Position numbers and translations under genes: made by a program. A model generated the notes under the pieces. The model searched no databases. It was not told where the DNA came from and was given only the letters and a program-made list of their open reading frames with translations. From the NCBI RefSeq assembly GCF_003952425.1, contig NZ_CP034449.1, forward strand, positions 5,940,001 to 6,004,000: DNA of 64,000 nucleotides, given 5' to 3'. Source of the DNA: Mesorhizobium sp. M2A.F.Ca.ET.046.03.2.1 (lineage in GTDB: Bacteria; Pseudomonadota; Alphaproteobacteria; Rhizobiales; Rhizobiaceae). Position 1 is the stretch's first letter; each line of letters opens with the position of its first letter. Positions 18,702 to 27,844 of this stretch are shown here, one piece after another.

Positions 18702-20225
18702 ATGCAATTCAATCACTTGAAAGCAAACAGACGCAATCTGGCGCGCGGTTGCGCCGTGCTGATGATTGCCGGCGCGGCGGCCGGGTGCAGTTCCCAGTCG
18801 ATGCGCTTCAACGGTGTCGATGATGTCTTCACGTCATCCACCAACAATCAGCGCGCCATCATCAACAAGCAGAATGTCGACCAGCCCTATCCGGGCGACA
18901 CGGTCGCGCCTGCGCCGGTCGATGGCACGCACACCCAGTCGGTTAGCCGCTCCAGCCTCGAGCCGGTCACGACCCAGCAATTGCCGCCGCCCTCGGCGCC
19001 GGCTACGGCAAAGCCGATGCGTACCGCTACGGCTCCCGCCCTCGCGCCGGCTCCGGCGCTTGCGCCGGCACCGCATCTCGACAGGACGGCCACCGGCACG
19101 GTCACGCCGGCAAAACCGTTCAAGACCGCCGAGCCTGACGCGGTCCGCAACGCAAGTGCTGCGCCACATGCGACCGAAATCGTTGTCCGGGACGGCGAGA
19201 CGCTTTCAGGCCTGGCCGCGCACTACCACGTGCCGGCCGATGCTATAGCCAAGGTCAACGGGATCGATCCGAAGAAGGGCATCCGGTCCGGCCAGAAGAT
19301 CGTCATCCCCGCTTATGCCTATTCGAGCAAGGCGGAGCCGAAGGTTGCGGACGGCAAGCCGGCGAACACGCCGAAGCAGCCCGCGCCAGAAAAGGTCGCG
19401 GTGCTGCCGCAGCAGCCGAAGGTCAAGGACGGCAAGGCGGCCGCTCAGATCGATGCGTCTGCTGCGGCCACGGGCTCCAAGAACCCCAAGCCCGCGCCGC
19501 AGGTTGCCGAGGCAAAGCCTGCCGGCGCCGGAGGCACCTATACTGTCCAGCAGGGCGACTCGCTGTCGTCGATCGCCAGGAAGACCGGCATCAGCGTCAT
19601 GACGCTGAAGCAGGCCAACGGCATGCAGGACGGTTTGCTCAAGATCGGACAGACGCTCAAGGTTCCGGCCGGCGGCACGGTCGTGGCGGCTGCCAAGCCG
19701 GCGGCCACCACCGCCAAGCCCGCGGTCGATCCGGTGACGACGGCGACGACGCCGCCGCCGGCGAAGACCACCGAGACGCTCGCCTCCTACACGCCGCCTA
19801 AGAAGGATGCCAAGGTCATCCAGCAGGCCGAGGACGACAACGCCGAGGCGCCCGATGCGACCGGCATCGGCAAGATGCGCTGGCCGGTGCGCGGCCGCGT
19901 GATCTCCAGCTTCGGCTCCGGCAAGGACGGCGTCGACATCGCGGTGCCGGAAGGAACGCCGATCAAGGCAGCCGAGAACGGCGTCGTCATCTATGCCGGC
20001 GACGGTCTCAAGGAGTTCGGCAACACCGTGCTGGTGCGGCATGAGAACGGCCTGGTCACCGTCTACGGCCATGCAAGCTCGATCGAGGTGCAGCGCGGCC
20101 AGAAGGTCAAGCGCGGCCAGGAGATCGCGCTGTCCGGTATGAGCGGCACCACCGACTCGCCCAAGCTGCACTTCGAAGTGCGCAAGAACTCGGCGCCGGT
20201 CGATCCGTCCGGCTATCTCGAATAG
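18702..20225 (+). CDS. LysM and degenerate M23 (LytM) lipoprotein, NlpD/DipM-like
   Basis: A 507-aa envelope protein that probably activates amidases at the division septum. The N-terminus has a basic region and a lipobox-like AAAGC, giving a lipidated cysteine near residue 29. Two LysM domains bind peptidoglycan: EIVVRDGETLSGLAAHYHVP (about 150–200) and GTYTVQQGDSLSSIARKTG (about 275–325). The C-terminal LytM domain runs from about residue 395. The usual first zinc histidine is replaced (GKDGVDIA), and HLHFEVR reads KLHFEVR, so metal hydrolysis is unlikely. I preferred the ATG at 18702 over the GTG at 18687. surE–pcm–nlpD order is common in proteobacteria. Confidence 0.88.
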   Translation: MQFNHLKANRRNLARGCAVLMIAGAAAGCSSQSMRFNGVDDVFTSSTNNQRAIINKQNVDQPYPGDTVAPAPVDGTHTQSVSRSSLEPVTTQQLPPPSAPATAKPMRTATAPALAPAPALAPAPHLDRTATGTVTPAKPFKTAEPDAVRNASAAPHATEIVVRDGETLSGLAAHYHVPADAIAKVNGIDPKKGIRSGQKIVIPAYAYSSKAEPKVADGKPANTPKQPAPEKVAVLPQQPKVKDGKAAAQIDASAAATGSKNPKPAPQVAEAKPAGAGGTYTVQQGDSLSSIARKTGISVMTLKQANGMQDGLLKIGQTLKVPAGGTVVAAAKPAATTAKPAVDPVTTATTPPPAKTTETLASYTPPKKDAKVIQQAEDDNAEAPDATGIGKMRWPVRGRVISSFGSGKDGVDIAVPEGTPIKAAENGVVIYAGDGLKEFGNTVLVRHENGLVTVYGHASSIEVQRGQKVKRGQEIALSGMSGTTDSPKLHFEVRKNSAPVDPSGYLE

Positions 20226-20275
20226 AACAAGAACAATTGCGGGCCGCCTGACCTCCAGTCCGGCCCGCCGTCTTC

Positions 20276-20306
20276 AGCCCGTTCCGCAAGGAGCGGGCTT
20301 TTTCAG
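20276..20306 (+). terminator. Intrinsic terminator after the LysM/M23 gene
   Basis: AGCCCGTTCC, a GCAA turn and GGAGCGGGCT form a stem with one mismatch, followed by TTTTTC. It lies 50 bases after the stop codon. Confidence 0.75.
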
Positions 20307-20324
20307 TTGCGCGGGATGCAGGGC

Positions 20325-21215
20325 TCAAAGGTGATCACGTAGCGTGTCGGCGATCATCTCCTCGAGGCTGCTGGCCTTAACGCCCAGAAGCGTCTCCGCG
20401 TCGGAGGAATCGACCAGCAGGGGGCTCTCGAAGAGATACGTCATCTCGATCAGCTCATGCATGCCCAGCGCTTCCATCTCGGGGATGGAGTAGGAGTGCG
20501 TCTCGGCAATATCCCGGCCGAGCATCGCCGCGGTTTTGCGGATGAGTTCGTTGGGGGAGGCGTGTTGGGAGGGGACATGAAACGCCCGTCCCCATTCGCC
20601 GGTGTAGCGGGAGGCCGCGACGAGCGTCCTGGCGACGTCCTTGGTGAAGGTCCAGGCATGGGTGGCGTCGAGGTCGCCAATGAAGGCGACGGGCTGGTCC
20701 TCGATGATGGAGGGCAGGGCGATCAGCGAGAAGTAGCTGATCGCGCCGTGCCCGAGATAGTCGCTGGAGCGTATCTCGATCGCCGGCACGCTGGCACGGG
20801 CCGCCCGCTGCCACATGATCGTCCTGGCGGTTCCCTTCTTCGAATTCGGATCCAGCGGCATGTCGGAGCGCAGCGGGCTCTCGCCATTCTTGCCGTAACC
20901 GTAGAGGTTTCCGAGCACGATGAGCCTGGCGCCGACTGCTTCGGCCGCGCGCACGGTGCCGTCGAGTATGGGGAAAAAGTCGGTTGGCCAGCGATGATAA
21001 GTGGCCATGGCGCACATGAACACTGCGTCGGCGCCTCGGCAGACACGCGACAGCGCCGAGGCGTCGGTGGCGTCGGCTTGTATCGACCGCACATTGCGCA
21101 ACGGGTTCGAACCGACGCTTCGGCTGGTCAGGATGACATCATGGCCTTCCTCGCCAAGAAGGCGAGCCGTCTCGCGTCCGACCGGGCCCGCGCCGACAAC
21201 AACATATGAACTCAT
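20325..21215 (-). CDS. NAD(P)-dependent epimerase/dehydratase family protein
   Basis: A 296-aa Rossmann-fold protein of the extended or atypical short-chain dehydrogenase type. The N-terminal dinucleotide motif is SYVVVGAGPVGRETARLLGE, followed by the SRSVGSNP region expected for NADP preference. LIVLGNLYGYGKNG occupies the place of the YxxxK catalytic block, and ATHAWTFTKDVARTLV matches the family. The ATG at 21215 places the nucleotide fold at the N-terminus. It is divergent from an AraC regulator, with 97 bases between the starts, which probably controls it. The substrate is unknown. Confidence 0.82.
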   Translation of the reverse strand: MSSYVVVGAGPVGRETARLLGEEGHDVILTSRSVGSNPLRNVRSIQADATDASALSRVCRGADAVFMCAMATYHRWPTDFFPILDGTVRAAEAVGARLIVLGNLYGYGKNGESPLRSDMPLDPNSKKGTARTIMWQRAARASVPAIEIRSSDYLGHGAISYFSLIALPSIIEDQPVAFIGDLDATHAWTFTKDVARTLVAASRYTGEWGRAFHVPSQHASPNELIRKTAAMLGRDIAETHSYSIPEMEALGMHELIEMTYLFESPLLVDSSDAETLLGVKASSLEEMIADTLRDHL

Positions 21216-21312
21216 GGCAACCTCTCTTCCATGTTTTGAAGGAGAGGCGGGAGTACAGGGTTGCGGCGTTGAAAATCGCGCCGGAATTGCCAAATCTTGA
21301 ACAGGTTTTGCC

Positions 21313-22137
21313 ATGAATCGAGAGAGCATGCTTCCGCAATTCGCTCCGGCCCCATCCGACGTCACGATGCTTTCCCGGCACGTCGAGGCAGGCGTCCATC
21401 GGCTGCCTCGGGCAACGCATCATCGCGTCATGGTGCATGCGAGTGCTGCGACGCGCTCCTACTGCCATCAGGCCAGGCGATATTTCGTCAGGCGCGCCGG
21501 CGACATCGACCTTGTGCCGGCCGGCGAGGAGGGCGGCTTCGAGGCCGAAACGCCGTTCGACACGATGGAGATCGTCCTGCCGCCGGCCTTGATGGAAAGA
21601 GTTGCCGCGGAGCTTGGCGGAAAAGCGCTGATATCACGGCTTGACACCCGCCATCTGCTTCGTGACCAACGGATCGAGCATCTCGCTCGAGCGCTGCAGA
21701 GCGATCTCGCCGGCGGCGCACCAAGCGGCTCTTTGTTTGCCGACAGCATCGGCGCGGCGCTTGCGGTGAGGCTGCTTGGCCTCGATGGCCCGGACGTGGG
21801 TCGAGTGAACCGGTTGTCGGACGCCCAGCTCAAGCGTGTCCTCGACCACATCGAGACCGCTCTTCACGAGCCGCTTTCGATCGATCGCCTGAGCCGGGTG
21901 GCCGGCGCGAGCAGCTCGCATCTGCGCACATGGTTCAAGGCCGCGATGGGTGTCACCTTGCATCGCTACGTGTTGCGGCGCCGAGTGGAAAGGGCGTGCG
22001 TCCTGCTGCGGCGCGGCGATCTCGGCACGAGCGAGGTCGCGGCGTTGACCGGCTTTGCGCACCAGTCGCATCTGGCGCATTGGATGCGCCGGGAGATCGG
22101 CCAGACGCCGCGCGACTTGCGACGGGCGCAGAAGTGA
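21313..22137 (+). CDS. AraC-family transcriptional regulator
   Basis: A 274-aa regulator with a cupin-like N-terminal sensing part (about residues 1–160) and a C-terminal double helix-turn-helix (about 172–272). Recognisable blocks are LSIDRLSRVAGASSSHLRTW, then GTSEVAALTGFAHQSHLAHW and the terminal GQTPRDLRRAQK. It is transcribed divergently from the dehydrogenase gene, so the short shared intergenic region is the likely operator. The effector cannot be told from sequence. Confidence 0.87.
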   Translation: MNRESMLPQFAPAPSDVTMLSRHVEAGVHRLPRATHHRVMVHASAATRSYCHQARRYFVRRAGDIDLVPAGEEGGFEAETPFDTMEIVLPPALMERVAAELGGKALISRLDTRHLLRDQRIEHLARALQSDLAGGAPSGSLFADSIGAALAVRLLGLDGPDVGRVNRLSDAQLKRVLDHIETALHEPLSIDRLSRVAGASSSHLRTWFKAAMGVTLHRYVLRRRVERACVLLRRGDLGTSEVAALTGFAHQSHLAHWMRREIGQTPRDLRRAQK

Positions 22138-22147
22138 CTTCCGCTCG

Positions 22148-23020
22148 TCAGTCTTTCAGCGATTTGCCGAGCCGTCCGGCGAGGTCCTGCGTGAACTGCC
22201 AGGCGACACGGCCGGAACGGCTGCCACGCGTCGTTGCCCATTCCAGCGCTTCGGCGCGCAATTGCTCGGGATCGATGGCCAGGTCGTGATAGCGGACATA
22301 GCCGTCGATCATGTCGAGATATTCGTCCTGCGAGCATTTGTGGAAGCCGAGCCACAGGCCAAAACGATCTGAAAGCGAGACTTTTTCCTCGACCGCTTCG
22401 GAAGGATTGATGGCGGTCGAGCGCTCATTGTCGATCATGTCGCGCGGCAACAGATGCCGGCGGTTGGACGTGGCGTAGAAAATGACATTGCCCGGCCGGC
22501 CTTCGACGCCGCCTTCCAGCGCCGCCTTCAGCGACTTGTAGGAGGTGTCGTCATGGTCGAAGGAGAGGTCGTCGCAAAACAGGATGAAGCGATAGGGAGC
22601 CGCCTTCAGGAGACCCATCAGCTTGGGCAGCGTGTCGATATCCTCGCGATGGATCTCGATCAGCTTCAGCGGCCGGTCGAGCTTGTCAGAGGCGTTGACG
22701 GTGGCATGCACGGCCTTCACCAGAGACGACTTGCCCATGCCGCGCGCGCCCCACAACAGCACGTTGTTGGCCGCATAGCCGGACGCGAAGCGCTCGGTGT
22801 TGTCGAGCAGGATGTCGCGCACGCGGTCGACGCCGCGGATCAGGCCGATATCGACGCGGTTCACCTTGCGCACCGGCTCCAGGAAACCGGGATCAGCCTG
22901 CCAGACGAAGCAGTCCGCCACGCCGAGATCGGTCTGTGGCACCGGCGGCGGGGCGAGACGGGAAACCGCCTCGATCAGGCGATCCAGTTTCTTGTTCAAG
23001 GCGTCCAGGCTGTCGGTCAT
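22148..23020 (-). CDS. DUF815-family AAA+ ATPase
   Basis: A 290-aa P-loop ATPase of the DUF815 family; function not established. Walker A is LLWGARGMGKSSLVKA near residue 85, and Walker B is FILFCDDLSFD near residue 142. The arginine-finger region is FYATSNRRHLLPRD. The ATG at 23020 (MTDSLDALNKKLDRL) begins a short coiled coil; in-frame sequence back to 23158 has no family character. It converges on the AraC gene with 10 bases between the stops, and is divergent from yajC. Confidence 0.88.
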   Translation of the reverse strand: MTDSLDALNKKLDRLIEAVSRLAPPPVPQTDLGVADCFVWQADPGFLEPVRKVNRVDIGLIRGVDRVRDILLDNTERFASGYAANNVLLWGARGMGKSSLVKAVHATVNASDKLDRPLKLIEIHREDIDTLPKLMGLLKAAPYRFILFCDDLSFDHDDTSYKSLKAALEGGVEGRPGNVIFYATSNRRHLLPRDMIDNERSTAINPSEAVEEKVSLSDRFGLWLGFHKCSQDEYLDMIDGYVRYHDLAIDPEQLRAEALEWATTRGSRSGRVAWQFTQDLAGRLGKSLKD

Positions 23021-23287
23021 TTTGGGTCTTTTTTGTTGAGGTCCTTCAGCGTGTGGGAGCAGCTTCCATGACATCGCTGCAAGAACCAGGTCCAAGCTTT
23101 TGTTGGAGCATGATCTTTCGGGGGCCTCGAAGCCGCTTCCGCTGCGACGCTCTAGCACGCCGCAAACGGCTGGAAAAGCAACGGATTGGGCCCGCAGCGC
23201 AGTTGCATTGGCAAGTTTACCGACTATATTCCGGCCAAATTTTCGCGGGGCGGCCGCGGCGGAATTTCACCATCCAGGAGTTTCTTG

Positions 23288-23626
23288 ATGTTCGTTACAC
23301 CGGCATACGCCCAGGGCGTCGGCGCTTCGCCAGACATGTTCATCTCGATTTTGCCGTTTGTCCTGATTTTCGTGATCATGTATTTTCTGATCATCCGGCC
23401 GCAGCGCGCGCAGCTGAAGAAGCGCCAGGAAATGCTTTCGGCGGTGCGCCGCGGCGATACGGTGGTGACCGGCGGCGGCTTCGTCGGCAAGGTGACGAAG
23501 GTGATCGACGACAATGAGCTGGAGATCGACCTTGGCGGCGGAACCAAGGTGACGGCGCTGCGTTCGACGATCTCGGACGTGCGCGTCAAGGGCGAGCCGG
23601 TGGCGAACCAGAACGCCAAGAAGTAA
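23288..23626 (+). CDS. yajC: Preprotein translocase subunit YajC
   Basis: A 112-aa single-pass partner of SecDF. The membrane helix is SILPFVLIFVIMYFLIIRPQ, followed by the family signature RPQRAQLKKRQEMLSAVRRGD and a small beta-domain VVTGGGFVGKVTKV. The ATG at 23288 has GGAG 7–10 bases upstream; longer in-frame codons to 23186 are not conserved in type. It heads the run yajC, SecD-like gene, secDF, Mth938-like and phytoene-synthase-like genes. Confidence 0.95.
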   Translation: MFVTPAYAQGVGASPDMFISILPFVLIFVIMYFLIIRPQRAQLKKRQEMLSAVRRGDTVVTGGGFVGKVTKVIDDNELEIDLGGGTKVTALRSTISDVRVKGEPVANQNAKK

Positions 23627-23678
23627 GCGCAATCCCGGCGGCGATGGCCGCGGGCAGGGCTCCGACGAACGGCAACAT

Positions 23679-24692
23679 ATGGTCTATTTTTCGCGCCTGA
23701 AGATCGTTTTGATCGGGCTTGCCCTGGTCTCGATGGTCTTTGGCGCGTCGGCTGTTTTTGCATCGGTGCCGGGCGCACATGTTCTGCTTCACCTGGATAG
23801 GGAGCAGGTAAGAAGCCGCCGGCTGGAAGCAACGCGGGATCAGATCAGGACGCTGCTTCGCGACGCCGAGCCGAAGATCAACTATAACGGTCTTGTCGTA
23901 TCGGGCCTGACCGTTCAGCTGCGCATTAGCGATGCCTCGCAGGTCGAGGCCGCCAAGGCGGCGCTCAAGGCGGTGGTCGATCCCATTGCCGGCAAAGAAG
24001 GTCCGGTCCAGGAGTTTGCGCTCGACGATAGCGAGCCCGGCCTGTTGAAGTTCACCATGACGGATGCCGGAGCGAAGTATCGGACCTCTGCCGCGCTCAC
24101 ACAGTCGATCGAAGTCATCAAAAACCGGCTGAACGAACTTGGCGTGGCCGATGCCACGGTTCAGTTGACGGATGACGGCATACTGGTTCAGGCGCCGAGC
24201 GTCGCGGATTTGCACGGTCTGGCGCAAACCCTTGCGCGGCAGGGTCGACTGCGCTTCCGGTTGGTCGATACTTCGATGCCGGTGGACGACGCGGTCAATG
24301 GCCAGCCGCCTGCCGGTTCAACCGTGCTTTACACGCCGGACGATCCGCCAGTTCCCTATCTGATCGAAGACCGGGTGCTTGTCTCGGGCGACAGCGTGCT
24401 GGACGCGAAAGCGACCCACGACAGTTCGACAGAAGAGTTTGTCGTCGCATTCCGGCTCGATTCCAAGGGTACGCAACGTTTCAAGTGGGCGACCACGCGC
24501 AATATCGGCAAGCCGTTTGCGGTGATTCTGGACGATCAGGTGATTTCAGCGCCCATCATCCGGGAACCCATTGAGAATGGCACCGCACAGATATCGGGGA
24601 ATTTCAGGGCCGAGAGCGCCAAGGAGTTCGCCGTGTTATTGCGCACCGGCGCGCTGCCGGCGAGATTGACAATCGTCGAGGAAGCGCGATAG
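23679..24692 (+). CDS. Stand-alone SecD-like periplasmic protein (partial SecD paralogue)
   Basis: A 337-aa protein closely related to the first 365 residues of the adjacent SecDF: MVYFSRLKIVLI against MLYFSRLKMILI, and shared blocks LDDSEPGLLKFT, GKPFA and SAPIIREPI. It has one N-terminal membrane helix (about 6–28) and the SecD P1 periplasmic region. It stops at LTIVEEAR, where the six-helix SecD membrane domain would begin. It also lacks about 20 residues containing the conserved LGLDLQGGSHI box of SecD. The frame is intact and has its own start, so it looks like a maintained duplicate rather than a broken gene. Its role is unknown; it may modulate SecDF–YajC. Confidence 0.85.
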   Translation: MVYFSRLKIVLIGLALVSMVFGASAVFASVPGAHVLLHLDREQVRSRRLEATRDQIRTLLRDAEPKINYNGLVVSGLTVQLRISDASQVEAAKAALKAVVDPIAGKEGPVQEFALDDSEPGLLKFTMTDAGAKYRTSAALTQSIEVIKNRLNELGVADATVQLTDDGILVQAPSVADLHGLAQTLARQGRLRFRLVDTSMPVDDAVNGQPPAGSTVLYTPDDPPVPYLIEDRVLVSGDSVLDAKATHDSSTEEFVVAFRLDSKGTQRFKWATTRNIGKPFAVILDDQVISAPIIREPIENGTAQISGNFRAESAKEFAVLLRTGALPARLTIVEEAR

Positions 24693-24781
24693 GGCCGGCC
24701 GTGGTCGGAACGATAACCATAGCTGACACCCTCGCCGATGGCGGAACGCTGCCGCTTGTACGCCTGAACGGATAAGAACGA

Positions 24782-27331
24782 ATGCTTTATTTCTCGCGCC
24801 TGAAGATGATCCTGATCTGGCTCGCCGTGGCCATCACAGTGATCCTCGCCGTGCCCAATCTCTTCCCGGCAAGCACGCTGGCGCAATTGCCGAGTTGGGT
24901 GCCGAAGCGGCAGATGACGCTCGGCCTCGATCTTCAGGGCGGTTCGCACATCCTGCTCCAGATGGATCAGAACGACCTGATCAAGGATCAACTGGAGACC
25001 ACGCGCGACGAGATCAGGACGCTGCTGCGCGACGCCAAGATCCAATACACCGGCCTTGGCGGAACCGGCCGGACCGTTCAGGTGCGCATCAACGATCCAA
25101 GCCAGGTCGAAGCCGCCAAGACGGCGCTGAAGCCGATAACCAATCCGGTCGCGGCCGGGCTCTTTAGCGGTGGTTCCGTTCAGTCGATGACCCTGGATGA
25201 TTCCGAGCCTGGGTTGCTGAAGTTCACCGTCACGGATGCTGGCATCAAGTATCGCACATCAACGGCATTGTCGCAGGCGATCGAAGTGGTGGAGCGGCGT
25301 GTCAACGCGCTCGGCACCACGGAACCGATCGTGCAGCGGCAGGGTGACGATCGCATTCTGGTTCAGGTGCCCGGACTGCAAAATCCGCAAAGGCTCAAGG
25401 ACATCATCGGCCAGACCGCCAAGCTGACCTTCCAGATGGTCGATACGTCGGTGCCGGTCCAGGACGCGATGAAAAATCGACCGCCGCCCGGCGACTCCGT
25501 CCTTTACTCGCAGGACGATCCTCCCGTTCCTTATCTGGTTGAAAACCGCGTCATCGTGTCGGGCGAAGACCTGTCGAACGCGACGCCGACCTATAACTCG
25601 CAGACCAACGAGCCGGTCGTTTCGTTCACCTTCAATTCCCGCGGGGCGACGCGGTTCGGCCAGGCGACCCAGCAGAATGTCGGCAAACCTTTTGCGATCG
25701 TGCTAGACAATCAAGTCATCTCGGCGCCGGTCATCCGTGAACCTATCCTTGGCGGCACGGGGCAGATTTCGGGGAACTTTACGGCCGAGAGCGCCAACGA
25801 CCTCGCCGTCCTGCTGCGCGCCGGCGCCTTGCCGGCGAAATTGACCATCATCGAAGAGCGCACAGTCGGCCCGGGCCTCGGCCAGGACTCGATCCACGCC
25901 GGCAAGGTGGCGGGCGTGATCGGCTCGATCCTCGTCGTTGCCTTCATGTTCGTCGCCTATGGCTTCCTCGGCTTTATCGCCAACGTCGCGCTCGCGGTCC
26001 ACGTGGCGATGATCGTGGGCGCGCTATCGCTGCTCGGCGCTACGCTGACCTTGCCGGGTATCGCCGGTATCGTGCTCACCATCGGCATGGCGGTGGACTC
26101 CAACGTCCTGATCTATGAGCGCATCCGCGAGGAGCGACGAAACGGCCGCTCAGTCATTCAGGCGATCGACACCGGCTTCTCCAAGGCCCTGGCGACCATC
26201 GTCGATTCCAACGTCACTTCGCTGATCGCGACCGTCGTGCTGTTTTTCCTCGGCACCGGTCCGGTCAAAGGCTTTGCCGTCACCTATGCGATCGGCATCC
26301 TGACCACGGTCTTCACCGCCTTCACCTTCACCCGCATGCTGGTGGCGATCTGGCTGCGCCGCGCTCGTCCGAAGGAATTGCCGCGCGCGCCGGTCACCTT
26401 CATTCCGCCGGGCACGAAGATCCCGTTCATGGGCATCCGCCGCTGGACCTTTGCGCTTTCAAGCACGTTGTCCATCCTCTCGGTTGTCGGATTCCTGACC
26501 CTCGGCATCAACTACGGCATCGACTTCAGGGGCGGTTCGCTGATCGAGGTGCAATCCAAGCAGGGCGACGCGAATCTTGGCGACATCCGCTCGCGATTGT
26601 CGGACCTCAACATCGGTGAAATCCAGGTGCAGCAATTCGGCGCGCCAAACGATGTGCTGATCCGCGTCGGAACGCAGGACGCCGGCGAAAATGCCGAACA
26701 AACCGTCATCGACAAGGTGCGGGGTGAGCTGCAGGACCAGTATGATTTCCGTCGCGTCGAGGTCGTGGGACCGACGGTTTCCGGCGAGCTCGCCAAGCAA
26801 GGCACGATCGCCATGCTGATCGCGCTGGTCGGCATCCTGCTCTATGTCTGGTTCCGGTTCGAATGGCAGTTCGCGGTCGGAGCCATCGTCGCCACGGTGC
26901 ACGATGTGGTGATGACGATCGGCTTCTTCGTCCTGACTGGGCTGGAGTTCAACCAATCGTCGCTGGCGGCGATCCTGACCATCATAGGCTACTCGCTGAA
27001 CGACACCATCGTCGTCTATGACCGCGTCCGCGAGGATCTCAGAAAATACAAGAAGATGCCGCTGCCGCAGCTCCTGAACAACGCCATTAACGAGACGCTG
27101 TCGAGAACCACGCTCACCTCGGTGACGACGTCGCTGGCGCTGCTGGCGCTGGTGCTGTTCGGCGGCGAAGTCATCCGCTCCTTCACGCTGGCCATGCTGT
27201 TCGGCGTGGTGTTCGGCACCTACTCGTCGATCTTCATCGCCGCGCCGCTGCTGATCCTGTTCCGGTTGCGGCCGCAAGCCGCGACCGAAGAGGAGAAGAA
27301 GCCGGTGAACGGCAAGGCCCTGACGACCTGA
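24782..27331 (+). CDS. secDF: Fused protein translocase SecDF
   Basis: An 849-aa proton-driven Sec accessory protein with SecD and SecF in one chain. The SecD half has the D1 box LGLDLQGGSHI near residue 43, the P1 region, and six helices beginning after ERTVGPGLGQDSI (about 365). It includes GMAVDSNVLIYERIREE in the membrane core. The SecF half starts near residue 545 (WTFALSSTLSILSV) with INYGIDFRGGSLIEV, and ends with GYSLNDTIVVYDRVRE and a six-helix domain. It lies 90 bases downstream of its partial paralogue. Confidence 0.96.
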   Translation: MLYFSRLKMILIWLAVAITVILAVPNLFPASTLAQLPSWVPKRQMTLGLDLQGGSHILLQMDQNDLIKDQLETTRDEIRTLLRDAKIQYTGLGGTGRTVQVRINDPSQVEAAKTALKPITNPVAAGLFSGGSVQSMTLDDSEPGLLKFTVTDAGIKYRTSTALSQAIEVVERRVNALGTTEPIVQRQGDDRILVQVPGLQNPQRLKDIIGQTAKLTFQMVDTSVPVQDAMKNRPPPGDSVLYSQDDPPVPYLVENRVIVSGEDLSNATPTYNSQTNEPVVSFTFNSRGATRFGQATQQNVGKPFAIVLDNQVISAPVIREPILGGTGQISGNFTAESANDLAVLLRAGALPAKLTIIEERTVGPGLGQDSIHAGKVAGVIGSILVVAFMFVAYGFLGFIANVALAVHVAMIVGALSLLGATLTLPGIAGIVLTIGMAVDSNVLIYERIREERRNGRSVIQAIDTGFSKALATIVDSNVTSLIATVVLFFLGTGPVKGFAVTYAIGILTTVFTAFTFTRMLVAIWLRRARPKELPRAPVTFIPPGTKIPFMGIRRWTFALSSTLSILSVVGFLTLGINYGIDFRGGSLIEVQSKQGDANLGDIRSRLSDLNIGEIQVQQFGAPNDVLIRVGTQDAGENAEQTVIDKVRGELQDQYDFRRVEVVGPTVSGELAKQGTIAMLIALVGILLYVWFRFEWQFAVGAIVATVHDVVMTIGFFVLTGLEFNQSSLAAILTIIGYSLNDTIVVYDRVREDLRKYKKMPLPQLLNNAINETLSRTTLTSVTTSLALLALVLFGGEVIRSFTLAMLFGVVFGTYSSIFIAAPLLILFRLRPQAATEEEKKPVNGKALTT

Positions 27332-27347
27332 CGCCATCAGCGTCGGT

Positions 27348-27378
27348 ATGATTTCAGGTCGGGTCGACCTGAAATCAT
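27348..27378. terminator. Perfect 13-bp hairpin after secDF
   Basis: ATGATTTCAGGTC, a five-base loop and GACCTGAAATCAT form a perfect stem 16 bases after secDF. There is no T-run. The arms contain TTTCAGGTC, close to the ends of the type I intergenic element (ATTCAGGT), so this may be a stripped-down copy that serves as a transcript-end or stabilising structure. Confidence 0.5.
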
Positions 27379-27454
27379 CGGCTCTAATCAGAGAGACAGC
27401 GCATGATGGCGTCCGAAGACTGCTCAACATTTTTCGGCATCATGCTCTAGATCC

Positions 27455-27844
27455 ATGGCCAAAGGCATCATCATCCGCGAGGCGCATTTCCCCGGCAAGG
27501 CGGCGATCGAAGCCTATGGCAATGGCGGCTTTCGCTTTGCCGACATGTCGCATCGCGGATCGCTGCTTGTGCTGCCGTCGGGCATCCATGGCTGGGAACC
27601 TGCCGATCCGCAGGCGCTGAAGGCCTCGGACTTCGACAGGTTGCTCGCCGAAGCCGACCGCGTGGAGATACTGCTGGTCGGCATGGGCAAGGATTTGCGG
27701 CCGCTGCCGGCGGCGCTGCGCGCCGCGCTCAAGGAAGCCGGCATCTCCGCCGACCCGATGTCGACGGGCGCTGCGGTGCGGACCTACAATGTGCTGCTGG
27801 CCGAAGACCGCGCCGTGGCCGCCGCGCTGATCGCCGTCGACTGA
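27455..27844 (+). CDS. Mth938-like (NDUFAF3-related) protein
   Basis: A 129-aa protein of the Mth938/DUF498 fold, the bacterial relative of the mitochondrial complex I assembly factor NDUFAF3. Typical blocks are GGFRFADMSHRGSLLVLPSG, EILLVGMGKDLRPLP and GISADPMSTGAAVRTYNVLL. It follows secDF, a neighbourhood known for this family in alphaproteobacteria. The stop is directly followed by the ATG of the next gene, so the two are cotranslated. A role in respiratory complex assembly is inferred from the mitochondrial relative. Confidence 0.85.
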   Translation: MAKGIIIREAHFPGKAAIEAYGNGGFRFADMSHRGSLLVLPSGIHGWEPADPQALKASDFDRLLAEADRVEILLVGMGKDLRPLPAALRAALKEAGISADPMSTGAAVRTYNVLLAEDRAVAAALIAVD

